Positions 41,608 through 50,439 of a stretch of 64,000 nt of DNA are shown here, one piece after another. The translations under genes were made by a program, and so were the position numbers. The stretch comes from Mucilaginibacter ginsenosidivorans (GTDB lineage Bacteria > Bacteroidota > Bacteroidia > Sphingobacteriales > Sphingobacteriaceae), in NCBI RefSeq assembly GCF_007971025.1, contig NZ_CP042436.1, forward strand, positions 1,736,001 through 1,800,000, given 5' to 3'. Below the pieces are notes generated by a model. That model was not told the DNA's origin. It saw only the letters and a program-made list of their open reading frames with translations, and ran no database searches. The first letter of the stretch is position 1. Each line of letters starts with the position of its first letter.

Positions 41608-42126
41608 ATGGATAAGATAAAATCGAAGGCAGCATCCCATAAATGGTACCCGGTTTATACCCATCCGCGGGCTGAAAAAAAGGCCTGCCAAGCCTTGTCG
41701 GAGAAGGGTATCGAGACCTACCTGCCGCTGAGGCGGCAGGTAAAACAATGGAGCGACAGGAAGAAATGGGTGGAGGAACCATTGATCAAATCCTATTTAT
41801 TTGTTCACATTTCAGACCGCGACCAGGCCGAAGTACTGATGACCAGGGGCGTCGTCCGCTTCATTTACTTCGGGGGGAAAATTGCCTTCATGCCCGACAG
41901 TCAGATCCGGGACCTTAAATTGTTAATGGCCAGCCCGGCGGAACTGGAAATCACCGAGGAAAACCTGCTTCCGGGAGAAAAGATCGTTATCAAAGCAGGG
42001 CCCTTAAAAGGAATGACCGGCGAGATCATATCCTACCGTTCGCAAAAGCTGCTGGCACTGCGCCTTGAAGGCCTTGGCTGTTCGATCATCATACATATTG
42101 CGGCTTCCTTAATCGGCAGATTTTAA
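41608..42126 (+). CDS. UpxY/NusG-family transcription antiterminator
   Basis: The gene encodes 172 residues: NGN domain (about 10-105, KWYPVYTHPRAEKKACQAL, GIETYLPLRRQVKQWSDRKK, KSYLFVHISDRDQAEVLMTR) followed by a KOW domain (about 120-155, LLPGEKIVIKAGPLKGMTGE). UpxY proteins in Bacteroides bind RNA polymerase at the start of capsule operons and let it pass terminators; this gene is in that position, first in line before the long biosynthetic run. It starts at once after wzc stops (ATG next to TAA). It most likely promotes full-length transcription of 42305 onward. Confidence 0.92.
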   Translation: MDKIKSKAASHKWYPVYTHPRAEKKACQALSEKGIETYLPLRRQVKQWSDRKKWVEEPLIKSYLFVHISDRDQAEVLMTRGVVRFIYFGGKIAFMPDSQIRDLKLLMASPAELEITEENLLPGEKIVIKAGPLKGMTGEIISYRSQKLLALRLEGLGCSIIIHIAASLIGRF

Positions 42127-42212
42127 CATTCTGCACCCTAATGTGAATAAGTTTTATACGGGGCTAATGCTATTTTTTGACTTAATTTAAGACCGTTATA
42201 TATTAACAAAAG

Positions 42213-42238
42213 GCATTTTTTGAAAATTTATAAAATGC
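42213..42238. repeat. inverted repeat between the antiterminator gene and asnB
   Basis: GCATTTT (42213-42219) pairs with AAAATGC (42232-42238) across 12 bases in an AT-rich 178-base gap (42127-42304), the only real gap in the cluster. It could be a weak hairpin where an antiterminator or pause acts. No T-run or consensus promoter was found beside it. Confidence 0.4.
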
Positions 42239-42304
42239 TGTAAATTAATAAGTTATACATCAACCGTGTGACTTACCGGGCGAAGCTTTGAATACACCTC
42301 TACT

Positions 42305-44092
42305 ATGTGCCGTATTGCGGGAATGATATCTAAAAGGCTGACAACGGCCGAACTGCGTGAAAAAGTTACCCTTATGTGCCAGGCGCTGGCGCATGGCGGC
42401 CCCGACGATGAGGGCATTTATTCGGATGATAAAGCGGGGCTTGTTTTCGGCCACCGCCGGCTTTCCATTATTGACCTAAGCCCGAACGGGCATCAGCCCA
42501 TGGCCGATGTGCAGCAAAAAATTTGGATAACCTTTAACGGCGAGATATATAACTACATCGACCTGAAGGAACAGCTGGCGGGCCTTGGCGCCAAATTCCA
42601 CTCCAATACGGATACCGAGGTCATTATTCAGGCCTATATCCATTGGGGAATGGCTTCTTTCTCCAGGTTAAGGGGTATCTTCGCTTTTGGTTTATACGAT
42701 ACGGAAAAGGAACTTACTTACCTGGTTAGGGATAGTTCGGGTGTGAAGCCATTATATTATTACATTGACGATGGTGACTTAAGCTTTGCGTCGGAGGTCA
42801 AGGCCCTTAAAAAGGCAGGCATAGCGACAGAACCCGATAGCAACTGGAAGGTGCGTTTCCTGGCGTACGGCCATATTCCAGAACCCTATACGACACTTAA
42901 GGGTGTTTTTAGCTTGCATAAAGGTGAGTTTTTATGCTGGCACCATCAAAAAGGCACTTACGAGATCCACTCCTACCATGTAGCGAACCATAAAACGATC
43001 ATTACTGATTTGGATGAGGCCCACGGGTTGATCCACAACGCGCTCAACTTTGCCGTGGACCGGCAATTGATAGCAGATGCCCCAATCGGCGTATTCCTGA
43101 GCGGCGGCACCGATTCGAGTTTAATCACCTTGCTTGCCAACCAGGAGAAGCATGCCCGGCTAAAAACCATATCCATTTTTTTTGATGAAAAGGCTTACGA
43201 CGAGCGGATGTACCAAAGCCTGATATTGCAGAAAATTGAAGGTGAAAAATTTGCCCACCTGGTGAAGCAGCAGGATTTCGAAGAATTTCTGCCACAGATC
43301 ATCGAGGATATGGATATGCCAACCACCGATGGTATCAATACCTGGTTTATCAGCAAATATGCCCATGAAGATGGCTTAAAGGCGGTATTGTCAGGCGTTG
43401 GTGCGGATGAGTTGTTTGGTGGATACCCCTCCTTCAACCGCATCAAATATCTCAAAAAAATGAGGCAGCTCCCGCGGGTGTCATTCGCCGCAGCGAAGTA
43501 TTTTACATCCGACAGGTATAAAAAAATATCATTCCTGACCTACAATCACCCCCTTGCCGACTACCTGCTTCTGAGGGGCCACTACACCCCAATGGATATC
43601 GCCAAAATACTGGAAACAGACCTGAGCAATGTGGAGGATATATTATTTAACGACAAACCCTTACCTAATATCAGCAATTACGATGAGGAGGATGCTGCCT
43701 GGTTCGAAACCAACCTGTACATGCAAAACCAATTGCTGCGCGATACCGATGTGATGGGGATGAGCCACGCGCTGGAAGTACGGGTACCGTTCCTGGACGA
43801 GGATTTCAAAAAACTGGCTGAATGCATCGCGCCGGAGATTCGGTTCGACATGAATCAACCGAAGAAAATATTGATCGATAGCTTTAAGGATATTTTACCG
43901 CGGGCCATTTGGGACCGGTCAAAAATGGGTTTCACTTTCCCGCTGCAGCAATGGATGCGCGCGCACGGGGAAATAACCAATGTAACTTTATACCAAAGTA
44001 AAAAGGCGAAAGACATTATCAGGGATTTCGGGAAAAATACCATGCACTGGTCGAAAATATTTGCCTTGTACCAAATACAAATGAATGCCTGA
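42305..44092 (+). CDS. asnB: asparagine synthase (glutamine-hydrolysing), glycan-type
   Basis: The gene encodes 595 residues. Cys2 after the initiator (MCRIAGM) is the nucleophile of the class II glutaminase domain (1-200; GHRRLSIIDLS, FNGEIYNY, NTDTEVI). The synthetase domain holds the ATP pyrophosphatase motif SGGTDSS (265-271) and VLSGVGADELFGGYP. Length fits AsnB. In polysaccharide loci such enzymes are usually thought to amidate uronic-acid sugars or other acids on the glycan rather than to make free asparagine. Codon use is more AT-rich than in the Rhs region. It overlaps the next gene by 8 bases and opens the 21-gene run. Confidence 0.93.
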   Translation: MCRIAGMISKRLTTAELREKVTLMCQALAHGGPDDEGIYSDDKAGLVFGHRRLSIIDLSPNGHQPMADVQQKIWITFNGEIYNYIDLKEQLAGLGAKFHSNTDTEVIIQAYIHWGMASFSRLRGIFAFGLYDTEKELTYLVRDSSGVKPLYYYIDDGDLSFASEVKALKKAGIATEPDSNWKVRFLAYGHIPEPYTTLKGVFSLHKGEFLCWHHQKGTYEIHSYHVANHKTIITDLDEAHGLIHNALNFAVDRQLIADAPIGVFLSGGTDSSLITLLANQEKHARLKTISIFFDEKAYDERMYQSLILQKIEGEKFAHLVKQQDFEEFLPQIIEDMDMPTTDGINTWFISKYAHEDGLKAVLSGVGADELFGGYPSFNRIKYLKKMRQLPRVSFAAAKYFTSDRYKKISFLTYNHPLADYLLLRGHYTPMDIAKILETDLSNVEDILFNDKPLPNISNYDEEDAAWFETNLYMQNQLLRDTDVMGMSHALEVRVPFLDEDFKKLAECIAPEIRFDMNQPKKILIDSFKDILPRAIWDRSKMGFTFPLQQWMRAHGEITNVTLYQSKKAKDIIRDFGKNTMHWSKIFALYQIQMNA

Positions 44093-45218
44093 AAAGATCG
44101 TCCTTTTTTCGTTGCAAACCTTCAGCAGCACCGGGGGCATTCAAAAGATGACGCGGACACTGGCGCATTCGCTATACCATCTGTCAAAACAGCAGCAATG
44201 GGATTTCGCGCTCTGGTCGGTTTATGACTCGAGGTACGACCTGATGCGGCAGTACCTCGCCCCCGAAAACTTTGTCGGGTTCGGCCGTAATAAGTTAAAA
44301 CTTGGCATAGAAACCCTGGGGAAGGCGACCAAAGCAGATATAGTGATATTGAGCCATGTTAACCTGGCCCTGATCGGTTTTATCATCAAGCTGCTTAACC
44401 CAAAATGCAGTTTATGGATGGTGGCCCACGGCATCGAGGTGTGGCGGCCCCTCACCCTGATAAAAAAGCTGTTCGTCCGCCGTTATTGCGACAAGTTTAT
44501 CTGCGTAAGCGCGTTCACCCGCGACCAGATGATGAAATGGCATAACGCCGACCCGGAAAAATGTATCGTCCTGAATAACGCTGTCGATCCGTTTATTAAA
44601 CATCCGGACGAATTTGAAAAACCGGAATACCTGCTGAACAGGTATAGCCTGCATGCGGATAACCAGGTGCTTTTTACGCTGACACGCCTGGCCTCGTCGG
44701 AACAATACAAGGGTTACGAGCAGGTGATCAAAGCGGTCAGCCGTCTGAAAGATCGTTTTCCCGGCATCCGGTATATCCTGGCCGGGCCGTATGACCATGC
44801 CGAGGAAACGCGCATTAAGGAATTGATCAAGGCCTGCCTGGTGGAAGACCATGTTATCCTGACCGGGTTCCTGGAAGAGCGGGAACTGGCAGACTATTTC
44901 CTGCTGGCCGACCTGTTTGTATTACCCAGCAAAAAAGAGGGTTTTGGCATTGTCTTCATCGAGGCGCTTACCTGCGGCCTGCCGGTTATTTGCGGTAATG
45001 CCGATGGCAGCGTAGATGCGATCAGGAACGGCGAACTGGGTACGGCCATTAATGTTAATGACCTTGACGAACTGGAAAAGACGATAGTGACCTACCTGGA
45101 AACCCCGCTGACAGTAGCAAAAAGAGAACAGTTGCAGAAAACCTGCCTTAGCTATTTCAACGAGAAGCATTACCGCGAAACCCTTTTACAATTGATAACT
45201 GATGAGCTTGCAGCCTGA
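44085..45218 (+). CDS. GT4 family glycosyltransferase
   Basis: The gene encodes 377 residues with two Rossmann domains (GT-B). The N-terminal acceptor side opens IVLFSLQTFSSTGGIQKMTR; the C-terminal donor side contains LTRLASSEQYKGYEQVI, ILAGPYDHAEETR, LTGFLEERELADYFLLADLF and the E-x7-E motif EGFGIVFIEALTCGLP (near 284-299). It transfers a nucleotide-activated sugar to the growing lipid-linked glycan in the cytoplasm with retention. It overlaps AsnB by 8 bases and the ABC permease gene by 17. Donor and acceptor cannot be told. Confidence 0.92.
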   Translation: MPEKIVLFSLQTFSSTGGIQKMTRTLAHSLYHLSKQQQWDFALWSVYDSRYDLMRQYLAPENFVGFGRNKLKLGIETLGKATKADIVILSHVNLALIGFIIKLLNPKCSLWMVAHGIEVWRPLTLIKKLFVRRYCDKFICVSAFTRDQMMKWHNADPEKCIVLNNAVDPFIKHPDEFEKPEYLLNRYSLHADNQVLFTLTRLASSEQYKGYEQVIKAVSRLKDRFPGIRYILAGPYDHAEETRIKELIKACLVEDHVILTGFLEERELADYFLLADLFVLPSKKEGFGIVFIEALTCGLPVICGNADGSVDAIRNGELGTAINVNDLDELEKTIVTYLETPLTVAKREQLQKTCLSYFNEKHYRETLLQLITDELAA

Positions 45219-46068
45219 GGAAAACTGGGACATTGAAATTACCCCGCAAAACAGTCTTTTCGACCTTAGGCTGAAGGATACGTGGCACTACCGGGATTTG
45301 CTGTGGCTGCTGGTACGGCGGGATTTCGTATCCTTTTACAAGCAGACGATCTTAGGCCCCTTATGGTTTTTTATACAGCCTGCCATTACCGTTGCTATTT
45401 ATACCCTGGTATTCAGTAATCTGGCGGGAATTTCGACCGAAGGGGTACCTGCACCCCTATTTTACCTGGCCGGAACGATCATCTGGAACTACTTTTCGGA
45501 ATGCCTGACGAAGACATCCACGGTTTTCAAGGATAACTCGGCCATGCTGGGTAAAGTGTACTTTCCCCGCCTTATTATGCCGTTGAGCATTGTATTTTCC
45601 AACCTGATCCGTTTCGCTGTCCAGTTCTTACTTTTTATTGTCCTGATGCTGTACTTTGCTTTCTTCAAAGGGGTCGAGATCCACCTGACGATTTACGTCC
45701 TGCTATTTCCGCTCCTGATCGTTTTGATTGCTGCAATGGGCCTTGGCCTGGGCATGATCATTTCCGCCGTCACTACCAAATACCGCGACCTGGCTTTCGT
45801 GATCGCATTCGGTGTACCGCTGCTCATGTATACGACGACGGTCATTTATCCTTTGTCGACCGCTGTAACCAGGTACCCTGCATATAGCTGGGTGATCAGG
45901 TATAACCCGATAACTCCGGTCATCGAAACGTTCCGGTACGGCTTTTTTGGAAGTGCGTCATTCAGTTGGGGACTGCTGGGGTATAGTGCCACGGTGACGG
46001 CGGCTATGCTGCTGCTCGGCATCGTCATATTCAACAAGGTGGAAAAAACTTTTGTAGATACAGTTTAA
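45202..46068 (+). CDS. wzm: Wzm-type ABC transporter permease for polysaccharide
   Basis: The gene encodes 288 residues with an amphipathic N-terminus (FDLRLKDTWHYRDLLWLLVR) and six membrane segments. The sequence GPLWFFIQPAITVAIYTLVF and LFYLAGTIIWNYFSECLTKT are diagnostic of ABC-2 polysaccharide permeases such as Wzm/TagG. It moves lipid-linked glycan across the inner membrane. It is followed by its ATPase with a 1-base overlap (TAATG). Its presence points to synthesis of a complete chain in the cytoplasm followed by ABC export. Confidence 0.94.
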   Translation: MSLQPEENWDIEITPQNSLFDLRLKDTWHYRDLLWLLVRRDFVSFYKQTILGPLWFFIQPAITVAIYTLVFSNLAGISTEGVPAPLFYLAGTIIWNYFSECLTKTSTVFKDNSAMLGKVYFPRLIMPLSIVFSNLIRFAVQFLLFIVLMLYFAFFKGVEIHLTIYVLLFPLLIVLIAAMGLGLGMIISAVTTKYRDLAFVIAFGVPLLMYTTTVIYPLSTAVTRYPAYSWVIRYNPITPVIETFRYGFFGSASFSWGLLGYSATVTAAMLLLGIVIFNKVEKTFVDTV

Positions 46069-47351
46069 TGGCTAAGGCAATCAAAGCGGAACAGCTTTCA
46101 AAAGCGTACCAGTTGGGCGATTTCGGTACGGGGACCATATCCCGCGACCTGGAGCGCTTTTGGGCCCGGGTTCGGGGAAAAGAGGACCCGTTCCTGAAGA
46201 TCGGCGAAAGCAACGACCGGACTGTTAAAGGCGGGAGTGATATTGTATGGAGCCTCCGGGACCTGGATTTCGAGATAGAACAAGGGGACGCTGTAGGCGT
46301 GATCGGAAGGAACGGTGCCGGTAAAAGTACCCTGCTGAAAATACTGAGCCGGGTGACCTCGCCGACCACCGGGTCGGTTAAGATAAAAGGCCGTATTGCC
46401 AGTTTGCTGGAGGTGGGTACCGGGTTCCATCCCGAACTGACGGGTAAGGAAAATATTTTCCTGAATGGCGCCATATTGGGTATGCGTAAGGCGGAGATCA
46501 GGCGAAAGTTTGACGAAATAGTGGGTTTTGCGGGTGTAGAGCGCTATATCGATACGCCGGTGAAGCGTTATTCATCCGGCATGTATGTACGTTTGGCGTT
46601 TGCCGTAGCTGCACACCTCGAATCCGAAATACTGATCGTAGATGAGGTATTGGCCGTGGGCGATGCGGAGTTCCAGCGGAAATGCCTCGGGAAGATGAGC
46701 GAAGTGAGCCGGGGGGAGGGCCGTACCGTGCTGTTCGTCAGCCACAATATGGGCGCTGTCAAAAAATTCTGCAAAAAAGGGCTTTACCTGGACAAAGGCC
46801 GGCTCCGCCAGTTTGATACGGTCGAGCGGGTGATCGATAATTATGCCTTGCTTAGCCGCGTCAGCCAGAGCGCTTTTGATTTCCCTTTGCCTGCCGATAA
46901 AGCGGCGCTCGCGGCCTTCGCGCTCCGCTTGTTCACCGAGGACCGCGCGGGCAACCGGGTTACGGAGGTCCGCGTTGGCGAGTACTGGCAGATACGTATT
47001 GTCTTCCGGGTTACGGCGACGATCCGGCATTTTATTATTGCGCTGGGTATCAGCGATTCGAGGGATAACCACGTTCGCACGGCGTGGAGCTGTCCGGCCG
47101 ATATCATCCCGGGTGACTATGAAGCCGTTTTTACGGAAAATTCGCTACTATTGGCCACCGGGACTTACAGCCTTTCGGTGGGGCTTTCTTCTTATGAAAA
47201 ACCTGTTCAGTACTTTGAAGGTGCAGCGCACCTCCAGATATCGGAGATCAGCGCAGAAGACCTCGATCCAAGCATAATCAGGACATCGGGAACCGGAATA
47301 TTGCTGAACCCGATGGAGATTACAATTAAACCAGCAAATACCATATCATGA
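46068..47351 (+). CDS. wzt: Wzt-type ABC transporter ATPase with glycan-binding C-terminal domain
   Basis: The gene encodes 427 residues. Walker A GRNGAGKST (80-88), signature YSSGM (168-172), Walker B ILIVDE (188-193) and the switch His226 are intact. Residues about 265-420 form a separate beta sandwich (AALAAFALRLFTEDRAGNRV, RHFIIALGISDSRDNHVRTA), the Wzt carbohydrate-binding domain that recognises the non-reducing-end cap of the finished chain. The methyltransferases just downstream could make that cap. It overlaps the next gene by ATGA. Together with Wzm it exports capped O-antigen-type polysaccharide. Confidence 0.94.
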   Translation: MAKAIKAEQLSKAYQLGDFGTGTISRDLERFWARVRGKEDPFLKIGESNDRTVKGGSDIVWSLRDLDFEIEQGDAVGVIGRNGAGKSTLLKILSRVTSPTTGSVKIKGRIASLLEVGTGFHPELTGKENIFLNGAILGMRKAEIRRKFDEIVGFAGVERYIDTPVKRYSSGMYVRLAFAVAAHLESEILIVDEVLAVGDAEFQRKCLGKMSEVSRGEGRTVLFVSHNMGAVKKFCKKGLYLDKGRLRQFDTVERVIDNYALLSRVSQSAFDFPLPADKAALAAFALRLFTEDRAGNRVTEVRVGEYWQIRIVFRVTATIRHFIIALGISDSRDNHVRTAWSCPADIIPGDYEAVFTENSLLLATGTYSLSVGLSSYEKPVQYFEGAAHLQISEISAEDLDPSIIRTSGTGILLNPMEITIKPANTIS

Positions 47352-48799
47352 GTCTAAAAAAATTTGAAAAAAACATCAGGTCTCAATTCGGGGAAGACGG
47401 CATCATTGAAGAAATATTTGAACGGATCGGGGTTACTGACAAGACTTGCGTCGAGTTTGGAGCCTGGGACGGCATCCATTTTGGCAATACCTGGAACCTG
47501 TGGCACCAAAGCGGTTGGCGAACCCTGCTTATTGAAGGTGACCCGGATAAATATAAGTTGCTGGTCAGCAATACTTCAGGCCATGCGAACGTTACGCCGT
47601 TGCTTGCTTTTGTGACAGACAGCGGGCCCGATGCCCTGGACAATATCTTGCGCCGGCAGCAATTCCCGGCACGGATAGACCTGCTTTCCATCGACATCGA
47701 CGGGGATGATTATTACATACTGGAAAGCCTCAGGGACTTTACGCCGAGGGTAATTATTATTGAGTACAATCCAACGATACCTCCGGATATGGAGGTTGTC
47801 CAGGAAAAGGGGGGATATTTCGGTTCCTCGGCTCTTTCCCTGCTGAAACTGGGCCGCGAAAAGGGCTACAAACTGGCGCACATCACCGCGACGAATTTGA
47901 TCCTGGTTGCGGCAAACGAGTTTGACAAATTGCGGTTTGCCGAGCCTTCGCTGGACGAGATTTTCGTGAGGAATAACCTGGTCTACCTCATTTCGTCTTA
48001 CGGCGGGAGCACATTCCTTGCAGGCGAACTTAATTATGCGCAACTCGGGCAAAATGCAACAGATGCCGCTGCCTACCCGCGGTTCCGCTATAACGGCGTG
48101 AAGCCTATCCAGCCTGTGCGCCTGCAACCGGTCACCGATCATTCCTTTTCCGGTAAAAGTCTGCGGTTCTTAAAAAGGCTGGTTAAAAGTACGCCGGTTT
48201 ATGCCGGGTGGCTCAGGAGAAAAGCGGAAAGGGCCGGGTTGCAGGAGCTTCGGCAATGGGAAGCTTCGGGTAAGCCGCTCCCTCCCCCGCAGTTGCATAA
48301 ACGAAATGTTATCCGGGAATATGCCACTGCACATAAGATCGGGGTATTGGTGGAAACGGGGACCTATTACGGGGATACGCTGGCGGCGTGCCGTAAAACC
48401 TTTGACAAGGTTTATTCGGTCGAGCTTGACAAACACCTGTTCGAACTTGCCCGGCACAGGTTTCGCAATGACAAAAATGTATTTCTCTGCCAGGGCGATT
48501 CGGGTGAGGTGATCGGAGAGATTTTGCCCGCCATCCGTGAGAAATGTGTTTTCTGGCTCGACGGCCATTATTCGGAAGGCGTAACGGCTAAGGGCGAACT
48601 GAATACGCCTGTATTAAAAGAGCTGACGCATATCCTGGCCCACCGGGTCAAAGAACATGTTATCCTGATCGACGATGCGCGATGTTTTGACGGCACCAAC
48701 GACTACCCAACGCTGAACGCCCTGGAAAATTTCGTCAGGGAGCATGACAAAGATTTAAAATTTGCGGTCGAGGACGACATTATCCGGATTCATCACTAA
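47348..48799 (+). CDS. two-domain methyltransferase-like fusion
   Basis: The gene encodes 483 residues in two parts. Residues 1-225 resemble the FkbM-like group: SQFGEDGIIEEIFERIG, CVEFGAWDGIHFGNTWNLW, DLLSIDIDGDDYYILES. After a linker with basic residues, residues 310-483 form a second Rossmann-like unit: VLVETGTYYGDTLAACR, VYSVELDKHLFELARHRF, FWLDGHYSEG, VILIDDARCF. Both look SAM-dependent. They may methylate different sugars, or one half may be regulatory. In loci with Wzt domains, terminal methyl caps stop chain growth and mark the chain for export; that role is plausible here. It overlaps Wzt by 4 bases. Confidence 0.8.
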   Translation: MSLKKFEKNIRSQFGEDGIIEEIFERIGVTDKTCVEFGAWDGIHFGNTWNLWHQSGWRTLLIEGDPDKYKLLVSNTSGHANVTPLLAFVTDSGPDALDNILRRQQFPARIDLLSIDIDGDDYYILESLRDFTPRVIIIEYNPTIPPDMEVVQEKGGYFGSSALSLLKLGREKGYKLAHITATNLILVAANEFDKLRFAEPSLDEIFVRNNLVYLISSYGGSTFLAGELNYAQLGQNATDAAAYPRFRYNGVKPIQPVRLQPVTDHSFSGKSLRFLKRLVKSTPVYAGWLRRKAERAGLQELRQWEASGKPLPPPQLHKRNVIREYATAHKIGVLVETGTYYGDTLAACRKTFDKVYSVELDKHLFELARHRFRNDKNVFLCQGDSGEVIGEILPAIREKCVFWLDGHYSEGVTAKGELNTPVLKELTHILAHRVKEHVILIDDARCFDGTNDYPTLNALENFVREHDKDLKFAVEDDIIRIHH

Positions 48800-48808
48800 G
48801 CCAGATTC

Positions 48809-49552
48809 ATGGGAAATATCAAAGACATCATCAAAAAAGCCGCAGGACTCACATCGGGGACCACGGTTGGGCTGGGTAATGAAATCAACCGAAGCGAATG
48901 GCTTAGGAATGTCCTTCAGCAGGTACCTGCCGGTTCCAGGCTGCTGGACGCGGGTGCAGGTGAACAGCCCTACCGTCCATTTTGCAGTCATTTGCACTAC
49001 GTGAGCCAGGACATTGGGGAATACGACGGCAAGGGGGAAGTGGGCTTGCAAACGGAGCGCTGGGACTTCGGAAAGCTTGACATCGTCAGTGACATCGCCA
49101 GTATCCCTGAACCCGATGGCGCCTTTGACGCCATATTATGCAGCGAAGTGATTGAGCATATCCCTGACCCGGTCAGGGTCTTCGGGGAATTTTCGCGCCT
49201 GCTTCGCCCGGGCGGGCACCTGATCCTTACCGCTCCTTTTTGCAGCCTGACCCATTTTGCGCCCAATCATTTCTGCACTGGCTTCAGCCGGTTTTTCTAT
49301 GAGTATCACCTGGACGCCAACGGTTTCGAACTGAGCGAACTCAGCTATAACGGCAACTATTTTGGATACCTCGCGCAGGAGTTGCTCCGGCTGAATTCGG
49401 TCGCTCAGAAATATACTGCTTCCCCGCTTAGCCGGAGCGAGCGGATACGCATCAACAAACTCCTTAAAACGATTGAGCGCCTGGACGGCGCCGATAGCGG
49501 TTCTCGGGAACTGTTATGTTATGGGATACACATCCATGCCCGTAAACGATGA
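48809..49552 (+). CDS. class I SAM-dependent methyltransferase
   Basis: The gene encodes 247 residues. Motif I is SRLLDAGAGEQPYRPF (about 46-60), the acidic loop follows at DIGEYDGKG, and motif IV/post-II reads FDAILCSEVIEHIPDPVRVF with LRPGGHLILTAPF. This is the Methyltransf_11 pattern with the His-Ile-Pro signature of small-molecule enzymes. It starts 9 bases after the fusion methyltransferase and overlaps the fucosyltransferase gene by 4. It probably methylates a sugar of the glycan. Confidence 0.9.
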   Translation: MGNIKDIIKKAAGLTSGTTVGLGNEINRSEWLRNVLQQVPAGSRLLDAGAGEQPYRPFCSHLHYVSQDIGEYDGKGEVGLQTERWDFGKLDIVSDIASIPEPDGAFDAILCSEVIEHIPDPVRVFGEFSRLLRPGGHLILTAPFCSLTHFAPNHFCTGFSRFFYEYHLDANGFELSELSYNGNYFGYLAQELLRLNSVAQKYTASPLSRSERIRINKLLKTIERLDGADSGSRELLCYGIHIHARKR

Positions 49553-50439
49553 TCGTGACCCGTCTTCAGGGAGGTTTGGGTAACCAGATGTTTCAATATG
49601 CCGCAGCCCTGAAACTGGCGGTCAGTCACGGCACGAAATTATACCTGGATACGCGTTCGTTAAGCGCTTCCGCAGGGACAACCGATATCACCCCCAGGCG
49701 TTATGCCCTTGATGCTTTTCATGTCAGTGCTGAAACGGCGCCCGGGGCGGTGCTGGACGGGATATTTGAGAAAAAAGGCTTCAATAGCGTATTCAAGCGC
49801 ATCATGAACCGCCGGGTCCGCATTTACCGCGAAGGAGTGATGGCCTTTGACACGAGGCTTGAAAATATCCGTCCGCCTGTCTACCTGGACGGGTACTGGC
49901 AGAGCGAAAAATACTTTATCGACATTGAACCAAAGATACGCGCAGAATTTTCGTTCAGCGAAAACCTGTTAAGTGCAGGGGACGTGCATTGGTTAAACCG
50001 CTTGAAGGCCTGTGAATCCGTGGCTGTCCATGTACGCCGCGGCGACTATATCAGCTCTGTCCCGGTTAGGGAGCGTCACGGTGTTTGCGGAGCCGAATAC
50101 TATGAAGATGCGATGCGCCTGTTGAACGAACGCTTCGCCGGCCTGAACTTTTTTATTTTTTCGGATGAACCCCCTTGGGTAAAGGAACAAATGCTTTTCC
50201 GCGCACCTGGCTGCTATATAGTTGACCAGCGACCTGCCGGTTCCCCGGATGGCGCCGATCTGTACCTGATGAGCAATTGCCGCCATCACATCATTGCTAA
50301 CAGTACCTATAGCTGGTGGGCGGCCTGGCTGAACGGATATGAAGAAAAAGTGGTCATCGCACCCAAAAACTGGTTTAAGGTACCCCCCGATGGATTTAAG
50401 CCGGATGACCTTATTCCTGAAAAATGGATAAAGCTATAG
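49549..50439 (+). CDS. GT11 family alpha-1,2-fucosyltransferase-like enzyme
   Basis: The gene encodes 296 residues. The N-terminal LQGGLGNQMFQYAAALKLA and the GDP-binding VHVRRGDYIS (about 159-168) are the two hallmark motifs of GT11; YLMSNCRHHIIANSTYSWWA near 245 is the third. The family moves fucose from GDP-fucose to galactose or related sugars in alpha-1,2 linkage with inversion. No GDP-fucose synthesis genes (gmd, fcl) lie in the window, so the donor would be made elsewhere. It overlaps neighbours by 4 and 16 bases. Confidence 0.93.
   Translation: MIVTRLQGGLGNQMFQYAAALKLAVSHGTKLYLDTRSLSASAGTTDITPRRYALDAFHVSAETAPGAVLDGIFEKKGFNSVFKRIMNRRVRIYREGVMAFDTRLENIRPPVYLDGYWQSEKYFIDIEPKIRAEFSFSENLLSAGDVHWLNRLKACESVAVHVRRGDYISSVPVRERHGVCGAEYYEDAMRLLNERFAGLNFFIFSDEPPWVKEQMLFRAPGCYIVDQRPAGSPDGADLYLMSNCRHHIIANSTYSWWAAWLNGYEEKVVIAPKNWFKVPPDGFKPDDLIPEKWIKL

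Noticed and set aside
41608..42126. NusG housekeeping factor rather than a specialised antiterminator
   Set aside because: Position between wzc and the sugar-transfer genes and divergence in the NGN/KOW core fit UpxY/RfaH-type proteins better.
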